From contig JAKAFQ010000025.1 of the NCBI GenBank assembly GCA_021817875.1, positions 1-12,086 of the forward strand: DNA of 12,086 nt, written 5' to 3'. Shown piece by piece: positions 7,328 through 12,086 of the stretch. Numbering within the stretch: position 1 is the stretch's first letter; the number at the start of each line of letters is the position of its first letter. The position numbers and the translations under genes are program-made. The stretch comes from Pseudomonadota bacterium. Lineage in GTDB: Bacteria; Pseudomonadota; Gammaproteobacteria; Steroidobacterales; Steroidobacteraceae. Below the pieces are notes generated by a model, which made no database searches, was not told the DNA's origin, and saw nothing but the letters and a program-made list of their open reading frames with translations.

Positions 7328-7336
7328 TGAAAATTG

Positions 7337-7825
7337 ATGACTGTGAGAGATCTGATTCCGAGAATGCGCTCGCGCGTACCGGTATCGCGCAGCGAGAGCG
7401 TCCATCCGCTTGCCGCTTTTCACGAGGAGATGAACCGTCTCTTCGATGACTTTTGGCGCGATTTTGACGGGATCGGCACTTCACTGATGCCCTCGATCGG
7501 CTTTCCTCGCGTGGAAGTCATCGAGACCGAGCGAGAGGTGAAGGTTGAAGCGGAGCTCCCGGGAATGGAGGAGAAGGACGTCGAAGTTCTTCTTCATAAC
7601 GGCGTCCTCACGCTCCGCGGCGAGAGGCAGAGCGCGACCGAGGACAAACATCGTCGCGTGACCGAGCGGTACTATGGACAGTTCGAGCGACGGGTCCTGT
7701 TACCGGCGGAGGTCGATGCCGACAAGGTCACCGCTTCGTTCCAGAAGGGTGTCCTGACCGTGACGCTGCCGAAGTCGCGGCAGGCCATGGAAGACGTCAA
7801 GCGCATTCGGATCAATGACAAATGA
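7337..7825 (+). CDS. Hsp20 / alpha-crystallin small heat-shock protein
   Basis: 162-aa cytoplasmic ATP-independent holdase chaperone. The N-terminal region (~1-45) has the usual HPLAAFHEEMNRLFDDFWRDF segment. The alpha-crystallin domain spans ~50-148, with PRVEVIETEREVKVEAELPG, NGVLTLRGER and the family A-x-x-x-n-GVL-type end, here SFQKGVLTVTLPK. The C-terminal I-x-I motif (RIRIND) is used for oligomer assembly. Length and motifs indicate an intact gene of the class A/IbpA-like bacterial group. It has its own heat-shock-like promoter and a hairpin 24 bases after the stop, so it is probably monocistronic. It faces away from the SUKH/DUF2934 pair. A broken P-type ATPase fragment ends on the opposite strand ~230 bases downstream. 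Confidence 0.96.
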   Translation: MTVRDLIPRMRSRVPVSRSESVHPLAAFHEEMNRLFDDFWRDFDGIGTSLMPSIGFPRVEVIETEREVKVEAELPGMEEKDVEVLLHNGVLTLRGERQSATEDKHRRVTERYYGQFERRVLLPAEVDADKVTASFQKGVLTVTLPKSRQAMEDVKRIRINDK

Positions 7826-7848
7826 TCTGATGCACGTTTGATAGGTCT

Positions 7849-7892
7849 CCGGTGGGGTCCACGGCAGGGATGCGCACCAGGGACCCCGCCGG
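7849..7892 (+). terminator. Hairpin downstream of hsp20
   Basis: CCGGTGGGGTCC (7849-7860) pairs with GGACCCCGCCGG (7881-7892): 12 bp with one G-U and a 20-base loop. It starts 24 bases after the stop codon. There is no clear T-tract, so it may protect the mRNA or serve as an imperfect terminator rather than a classical one. Confidence 0.5.
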
Positions 7893-8055
7893 CGGCTTGG
7901 TTCCTTCGCGTTCCCGACTGCGATTCTGCACCAAGCGGCGTGGGAACTCCCGCACCGCGTGAAGGTGACTCTGCTACTCCTTGACCGCCTTGGCCCGATG
8001 CGCGGTATGAGCATCCACAATCAAATCCACCCAGCGGCGCCACCCATGCCTGGGC

Positions 8056-8624
8056 TTGACCAGGAAGTTCTGCCGCGACAGTCGATACGCGCCGAGGCCG
8101 AGGACCATAGTGATGAGGATCGGCAGCTCCTCCGGAATGATCGCGAACGCAAGCGACAGACCGGTACGGATCATCAGCCGTACGTCGCAGCTGCGCACGA
8201 TGCCAATGAGGGGGTTCACGATCGAGAACGATACGGCGAGCCGAACGAGTTTCTATGCGAAAGATCGCATCGCCACTTGCAGCGGCGTCTTCGGCGGCCT
8301 TCGGGCGTCGAGTTGCAAGGCCCGTTGCTGTCACTACAGCTTCGCCTTCACCGGAGAGCACTATCGTATCGGCGTGGACGGCGTCACCCACGATCCTTTC
8401 GAGCGGCTGGGACTCACCCGTGAGCACTGATGCATCGACGCTCAGATTGACGGCACCGGTGAGCGCGGCGTCGGCCGCGAGCCGTACTCCCCGAGCGAGG
8501 ATCAACACGTCCCGCGGCGCGACCGTCTCCGCTTCCACCATCGGGACCTGACCGGCGCGGCGTACGCGCGTCTTGGGTGCGCAAAGGCGCTCGAGCTCGG
8601 CGATGGCGCGCTGAGCGCGCAACT
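8056..8624 (-). pseudogene. Cation-transporting P-type ATPase fragment
   Basis: Partial P-type ATPase covering the actuator domain to transmembrane segment 4. LRAQRAIAELERLC and DASVLTGESQPLERIVGDAVHADT contain the TGES dephosphorylation loop (codons at 8410-8421). In a second frame, TPLQVAMRSFA, KLVRLAVSFSIV and LSLAFAIIPEELPILITMVL follow, carrying the PEEL ion-site motif, then YRLSRQNFLVK. Lesions: the 5' part before the actuator is missing (group II intron sequence begins at 8625), a frame slip lies near 8275-8300, an in-frame TAG at 8253-8255, and family similarity ends after NFLVK, before the DKTGT phosphorylation site. It cannot be functional. It may be part of the same stress cassette as hsp20 (inference). 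Confidence 0.85.
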
Positions 8625-8699
8625 GTTGAGTAGCCCGGGCCGGTCACCCCGCCCGGGCCCTCCCCGGAACCGGACATGGAGATTTCCACCATCCGGCTC
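8625..8699 (-). ncRNA. Group II intron 3' end (domains V and VI), remnant
   Basis: On the minus strand, 8699-8667 (33 nt) forms a domain V: GAGCCGGA at the 5' side pairs with TCCGGTTC at the 3' side (8 bp including the catalytic AGC-containing base), with GGTGGAAATCTCC forming the distal arm and GAAA-like loop. After a 4-nt linker, domain VI begins at 8662: GAG pairs with CTC, then GGCCCGGGC pairs with GCCCGGGCT, leaving one unpaired A (complement of 8631) as a bulge seven bases from a terminal AC end at 8625. A bulged A seven or eight bases from the splice site is the lariat branch point in group II introns. The rest of the intron and its reverse transcriptase are missing; upstream sequence to ~8750 is unassigned. 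Confidence 0.8.
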
Positions 8700-8792
8700 T
8701 TCCGCTGATGTGTCTTGCTGCACCCGTGTCATAGATTATTAACCCGGCGTTTAACTACTGAGCATTCCAGCGGCATGATGCGATGATGTGGC

Positions 8793-8996
8793 ATGCCGAA
8801 CAAACCTGATCGTCGAAGAGCAAGTACGGATGTTCGCCTTGAGTTGCGCCGACAGATGTTGATGCTGCGCGAGCAAGGCAAGACGCACGTGCAGATCGCT
8901 CAGATCACCGGCTACACGCGCTCGTACGTGTCGACGATGCTCAAGCGCCTGGAGGGGACGCCGGAGATGCTGGAGGGCATGTCGCGTTGCGGGTGA
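8793..8996 (+). pseudogene. IS630-type transposase N-terminal HTH fragment
   Basis: A 67-codon frame. MPNKPDRR, DVRLELRRQMLMLREQGKTH and AQITGYTRSYVSTMLKRLE form a helix-turn-helix like the N-terminus of IS630-family transposases. The family match ends at ~LKRLE (near 8955), and the rest before TGA 8994-8996 is unrelated. The DDE domain is absent. It could instead be a small HTH regulator, but I see no ribosome site before the ATG. Confidence 0.55.
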
Positions 8997-9050
8997 GCAT
9001 GATCGCGCATTTTGATGGCGCGCCAAGCACGCTATTTGAGGGCGTTCCCA

Positions 9051-9092
9051 GTTCCCGTTCCCACACGCTGTAGAGAGACGGGGAACGGGAAC
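9051..9092. repeat. Perfect 12-bp inverted repeat
   Basis: GTTCCCGTTCCC (9051-9062) and GGGAACGGGAAC (9081-9092) are exact inverses around an 18-base spacer. A third GTTCCC lies at 9044-9049. It has the form of a hairpin or palindromic intergenic repeat and lies between the IS630-like fragment and the RepA-like gene's 3' end, so it could stop transcription from either. No similar copy is seen elsewhere in the window. Confidence 0.85.
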
Positions 9093-9271
9093 GGCGTGCG
9101 AGTGGCGACTGCGGCCGCGACTGGCGGATGGAGGCCGTGTGGCCTGACACGCTGCGGATCTGGCGAGCAGCACCGATCCGTCAAGAAGCGACGCCGGCTC
9201 CCGGCCGGCTCGCTGCCGCCTGTACTGATTGAGACCGATGGCCGGGCCGGGCTCGAGGTCGAGCGGGATCG

Positions 9272-10246
9272 CTACAGGCTTTCTTGGGTCTCTGTTGAGT
9301 TGATTCCCGCGAGGCGGTAGCCGTCGGTGTCTCGCACGAGGTGACCGCTGCGGGTGAGCTCTGTGAGTCGCTCGTGCAAGGTGGCATTGCGTACATGACA
9401 GAGCGAGCGGAGTTCTGCGAGCGGCAACGGCCGGTCGGCGCTCTCAAGGGCGCTGGTGATGCGCTGATCGAGGGAGCTGGGCTGCGGGGAGTGAGCCGTG
9501 CTGGACTCGACGACGGCGAGTGCGAGCGCCGGCCCCTGTTGCTGCAGCGCGAGCGGCAGGCTCGGCGGGGATGGGGCGGCGCGGTGCTCGACGGTGAGGG
9601 TGAGTGGCCCGGAAGGCTCTCGGCGCAGATACAGGTTCGAGTCGCCCCAGGCGTGGAACTCGGAGGAGCCGCGCAACGCCTGGCCGGCGCGTACTTGGCC
9701 GGAGGTTTTCTTGGCGTGATGCACCAGCAGCACGGCGAGGGCATGCCGGCGCTGCAGTTCCCGCAGATATGCCAGGAGAGGCGCGACCTCGCCGCTGGAG
9801 TTCTCATCGATCCGGTGCAGCCGGACGAAGGAATCGAGGATCAGGAATTTCGGCTTGAGCGCGGCGACGGTGCGCTCGAGAGCGTTGCGGTCGGCAGGTA
9901 AATCGAGGCGCACAGACGGGGCGGTGATCACCTGGATGTCGAGGTCCTGCAGACGGCAGTCCGCCGCGGCGCAGATCCCCTCGAGCCGGACGCGCACGAT
10001 GTGCAAGGCATCCTCGGCGGCATAGAGCAGCACGCGGCCTGGGGCAGCGACCGGGAAGCGCCGCAGCGCCGGCGTCCCGGAGGCGACCGCGACGGCAAGA
10101 TCGAGGGCGAGGAAGCTCTTGCAGCATTTGGGCTCGCCGCCGACGATGCCGACGGCCTCGCAGCTCCACAGCCCGGTGACGAGCCAGCGGCTCTCGGGCG
10201 CGCGGCCCGAGAGCTTCCAAGCAGGTTCGACGGGCAGCGTGCTCAC
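9272..10246 (-). CDS. RepA/KaiC-like AAA (AAA_25) ATPase with CCKS Walker A
   Basis: 324-aa protein. The RecA-like ATPase core has Walker A GGEPKCCKS (residues 36-44), LLYAAEDA (74-80), Walker B KFLILDSF with D138, and VLLVHHAKK (172-180), as in RepA-type hexameric helicases. HAWGDSNLYLRR and a C-terminal winged-helix-like segment (LAELRSLCHVRNATLHERL, ~280-310) follow. The Walker A has Cys where most families have Gly before Lys. Start: GTG at 10246 sits in GTGA, overlapping a TGA that would end the ExeA-like gene in its ancestral frame, suggesting translational coupling. The frame is also open upstream to 10375 through the ExeA C-terminus, an apparent fusion I attribute to a frameshift. Likely a mobile-element helper (inference). 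Stop TAG at 9272. Confidence 0.78.
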   Translation of the reverse strand: MSTLPVEPAWKLSGRAPESRWLVTGLWSCEAVGIVGGEPKCCKSFLALDLAVAVASGTPALRRFPVAAPGRVLLYAAEDALHIVRVRLEGICAAADCRLQDLDIQVITAPSVRLDLPADRNALERTVAALKPKFLILDSFVRLHRIDENSSGEVAPLLAYLRELQRRHALAVLLVHHAKKTSGQVRAGQALRGSSEFHAWGDSNLYLRREPSGPLTLTVEHRAAPSPPSLPLALQQQGPALALAVVESSTAHSPQPSSLDQRITSALESADRPLPLAELRSLCHVRNATLHERLTELTRSGHLVRDTDGYRLAGINSTETQESL

Positions 10247-10676
10247 CGCTTGCGCCCGATGACTTTCAGTTGGGCCGGGGGGTGGGGCGGCCACGGTCTC
10301 GAAGAACAGCTGCTCGTCGATCTGGCGCGCCTCGCGCTGCGCGGCCAGCGCCAGAAGCTCCCCGGACAGGTTCATCAGGGCACGCAGGTTCCCCTGGGCA
10401 TGATCGCAGAGCGTGGCGATGAGTGAGCTTCGGCGCCCCCGCCTTGGCGAGGGCGTGCTGCAGGCACTCGCGCAGCTCCTCGGGCGTGGCCCGATCGAGC
10501 GCGAGCCGCACGCGCATGCGCGAGTTCAGCGGCAGCAGCTCATCGCTCCTGAAGCGCTCGAGGAGCCGCTGATCGCCGGCGAGCACCACGGTCAAGAGCA
10601 GATGCGAGTCCAGGCGCGCCGAGGACAGCAGGCGCAACTCCGCGAGCACCGTGGCGATGACCTCCTGCGCCTGCTC
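10243..10676 (-). pseudogene. ExeA/TniB-like AAA ATPase, C-terminal fragment
   Basis: C-terminal part of an ExeA-type (TniB/IstB-like, AAA_22) transposition-helper ATPase. It starts within the Walker B region (EQAQEV, relatives have DEAQ), followed by LAELRLLSSARLDSHLLL, VVLAGDQRLLERF and LLPLNSRMRVRLAL. The frame breaks at ~10420-10428: the conserved LMT-x-x-L region is shortened and TLCDHAQGNLRALMNLSGEL is in a different frame, consistent with loss of ~11 bases. It then runs through DEQLFFETVAAPP. A second slip in or near the G run 10277-10282 would restore a natural ending AQLKVIGRKR at TGA 10243-10245. The N-terminal Walker A half is absent, as the sequence stops at a head-to-head junction with a second copy. 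Confidence 0.75.
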
Positions 10677-10690
10677 TCCAGCGCCCGCTT
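10620..10690. other. Head-to-head junction of two ExeA-like fragments
   Basis: The two fragments run away from each other, and the few bases at 10653-10676 encode both EQAQEV on the minus strand and DDLLRLL on the plus strand. LRLLSSAR is coded ~40 bases apart on opposite strands (~10620-10643 and 10668-10690). A palindrome-like rearrangement point between two homologues is the simplest reading. Confidence 0.6.
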
Positions 10691-11069
10691 CGACTCCCAG
10701 TCACTCCTGTGTGCGGTGATTGCCGGCGATGCCCGACTCCTCGAAAAACTCCGTCGGGAAGAACTGATCCCGCTCGGCTCGCGCATCCGCACCCGGCTCG
10801 CCACCGAGGTCGCTACCCGCGAGGAGCTGTTGGCCTGTCTGGAACACCTACTCGCCGCCGCGGGCAACGCTGCTCTCATGACCCGAGAACTTCGCCAGAC
10901 CCTCGCCGATCATGCCGCCGGCAACTTCCGTATCCTCATCTCCATGGCCGCCGAGCTCCTCATGAGTGCCGCGCAGCGCGAGATCACCACCCTCGACGAG
11001 AAGCTCTATCTGCAGGTCTACGCCAAACCCGAGACTCAGACCTCACGTCGGGTCGCAGCTGCCCGCTGA
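10656..11069 (+). pseudogene. Second ExeA/TniB-like AAA ATPase C-terminal fragment, inverted
   Basis: Plus-strand frame. DDLLRLLSSARFDS, LLCAVIAGDARLLEKLRRE and LIPLGSRIRTRLATEVAT are followed by LMTRELRQTLADHAAGNF, the intact version of the region broken in the minus-strand copy, and the tail DEKLYLQVYAKPETQTSRR before TGA 11067-11069. About 60% of residues match the minus copy by eye, so these are relatives, not a recent duplication. It lacks the N-terminal Walker A half; upstream plus-strand codons are antisense to the minus copy. Open from the junction to the stop with no lesion seen, but as a domain fragment it is not a functional ATPase. Confidence 0.78.
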
Positions 11070-11102
11070 CCCGCCGCTCCGATCCCGATGCCACACAAAC
11101 CC

Positions 11103-11132
11103 GGCGCCGTCGCCGCAAACGCCGACGGCGCC
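11103..11132 (+). terminator. GC hairpin after the plus-strand ExeA fragment
   Basis: GGCGCCGTCG (11103-11112) and CGACGGCGCC (11123-11132) are perfect 10-bp arms around CCGCAAACGC, 33 bases after the stop. There is no T-run, so a stem of unproven role; a terminator is possible. Confidence 0.5.
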
Positions 11133-11189
11133 CGTCCATCACCAATCCTGATCACCGCTCCATCAGATACCGTGACCGCGCTCATCTAC

Positions 11190-11229
11190 CGTGAATCGGT
11201 CGATCTGTAGCTCCGTTCACGCATAATGC
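11190..11229. repeat. Small nested inverted motifs near a likely element edge
   Basis: CGTGAA (11190-11195) is inverse to TTCACG (11216-11221), and GCATAATGC (11221-11229) is itself palindromic. They lie between the ExeA fragment and the SDR gene, where an element end would be expected. No partner end is identified. Confidence 0.3.
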
Positions 11230-11265
11230 GGGTTAAGGCGCCCGTGGTCCGGGGATCGAACCGCG

Positions 11266-12086
11266 CTAAAAGCCCGTGTCCTCGATCGCTTCCCGCGCCG
11301 GTTCTGCGCGGTCGTCGCCGATGTTCCAGCGGCTGGCGACGATGCGCTTGCCGTTAACACCGTCGGAGGCGGGAGACATCAGCCACAACAGCGGGGGAAC
11401 CATCACTTCCGGCTTCAGCAAACCGGCGCGCGCATGCTCGTCCAAGCCTTCCGGGATCATGCCGGTGAGCGTCGCCCCGCCGGGTAGCAGCGCGTTCACG
11501 GTCACCCCGGCACCGGCCAAATCCTGCGCCCAGATCGCCGTCTCGGACTCCAATGCCGCTTTTGAGGGGCCATAGGGCGAGAAACCTTGCCTGCGCATCG
11601 TCTCTCGGTTCATCGACACGTTGACGATCCGCCCCCAGCCGGCGGCCAGCATCGCCGGCGCGGCCGCGCGCGCCATCAGGAACGGGCCGTTGACGTTGGT
11701 GTCGATCACCATGCGCCAGACATCGGGATCGGTCTCCCAGAACCGTGTGTGTTCGGTCATGAAGCGGGAACTGACGTATTTCATGCCCCTACCCGCATTG
11801 TTCACCAGCGCGTCCAGCCGGCCGAAGCGTTGCAGCGCCGTGTCCACCACATGCACGCAATCCTCCGCGCGAGTGACATCGGCGCTCAGCGGTAGCACGC
11901 TCGCCTCCCCGCAGTCGCGCCGCGCCTCGGCGGCGACCGCCTCGATTTCGGCGGTCTCGCGCGCGGCGGTGACGACCACGCGCATACCCGCCCGCGCGAG
12001 ACCCAGCGCCATCGCCCGTCCCATACCGCGCCCCCCGCCGGTGACGATCGCCACGCGCCCGGCCAGCGCTTGCCGCGCCGCGCCGC
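11266..12086 (-). CDS. SDR-family NAD(P)-dependent oxidoreductase (5' end off right edge)
   Basis: Classical short-chain dehydrogenase/reductase, about 272 codons visible, open past the right edge; the frame reads ..ALAGRVAIVTGGGRGMG, so the natural start lies a few codons outside and GTG at 12054 (V of VAIVTG) is not the start. The Rossmann fold has the dinucleotide motif TGGGRGMG, an ADVT segment, then NNAG, a catalytic Ser in GRIVNVSMN, and YGPSK (Y-x3-K). The C-terminal part has the usual VNALLPGGA. It ends ...AIEDTGF at TAG 11266-11268. Substrate is not predictable. It lies apart from the mobile elements and is probably a normal chromosomal gene. Confidence 0.93.
   Translation of the reverse strand, partial: GAARQALAGRVAIVTGGGRGMGRAMALGLARAGMRVVVTAARETAEIEAVAAEARRDCGEASVLPLSADVTRAEDCVHVVDTALQRFGRLDALVNNAGRGMKYVSSRFMTEHTRFWETDPDVWRMVIDTNVNGPFLMARAAAPAMLAAGWGRIVNVSMNRETMRRQGFSPYGPSKAALESETAIWAQDLAGAGVTVNALLPGGATLTGMIPEGLDEHARAGLLKPEVMVPPLLWLMSPASDGVNGKRIVASRWNIGDDRAEPAREAIEDTGF

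Noticed and set aside
9012..9320. Plus-strand frame of 102 codons through the inverted repeat
   Set aside because: The repeat (…PVPVP…GNGNG…) accounts for its regular part, and it overlaps the end of the RepA-like gene; no family match.
11241..11262. tRNA-like T-arm (GGTTCGATCCCCGG, minus strand) near the SDR stop
   Set aside because: Only two T-stem pairs form and no D-arm, anticodon arm or acceptor stem can be built, so a tRNA or attachment site is not supported.
1..12086. CRISPR array, toxin-antitoxin or phage-defence operon
   Set aside because: No regularly spaced direct repeats and no Cas, toxin or nuclease signature in any frame.

Overview
The window comes from a GC-rich bacterial chromosome, most likely a proteobacterium. 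The evidence is a signal-peptide-bearing glycine-rich surface-type protein, a sigma-32-like heat-shock promoter, proteobacterial-type IS66, IS110 and ISL3 elements, a DUF2934 protein and an SDR dehydrogenase. I cannot name the genus. No rRNA, tRNA or CRISPR array is visible.

Layout. (1) 1-1301, minus: the first ~430 residues of a very glycine-rich exported protein whose C-terminus lies outside the left edge. (2) 1302-1731: no gene recognised. (3) 1732-5567, minus: an IS cluster. A complete three-gene IS66-family element (2545-4967) lies between a decayed half of an IS110 transposase on the left and a decayed half of an ISL3 transposase on the right. The flanks belong to two different elements and no target duplication is visible, so the block has been rearranged. 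(4) 5638-6764, minus: two small cargo genes, a SUKH (SMI1/KNR4) protein and a DUF2934 protein. (5) 7223-7892, plus: an Hsp20 small heat-shock gene with a sigma-32-like promoter, a leader hairpin, a near-perfect Shine-Dalgarno and a downstream hairpin. (6) 8056-8699, minus: a broken cation P-type ATPase fragment abutting the 3' end (domains V and VI) of a group II intron. (7) 8793-9092, plus: an IS630-like N-terminal fragment and a perfect 12-bp inverted repeat. (8) 9272-11069: a RepA-like AAA ATPase with a CCKS Walker A variant. It is preceded on its strand by a frameshifted ExeA/TniB-like ATPase fragment, which meets a second, diverged ExeA-like fragment head-to-head at ~10653-10676. (9) 11266-12086, minus: an SDR oxidoreductase open at the right edge.

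How it fits together. Most of the window is a graveyard of mobile elements in which ordinary genes survive (SUKH/DUF2934, hsp20, SDR). Only IS66 looks intact and possibly active. The Hsp20 gene and the P-type ATPase remnant look like parts of an older stress-related cassette later broken by a group II intron and other elements. The least ordinary part is 9.2-11.1 kb: an unusual RepA-like ATPase coupled to a transposition-type ATPase, with an inversion joining two relatives of that ATPase. I see no convincing complete new defence or other system.
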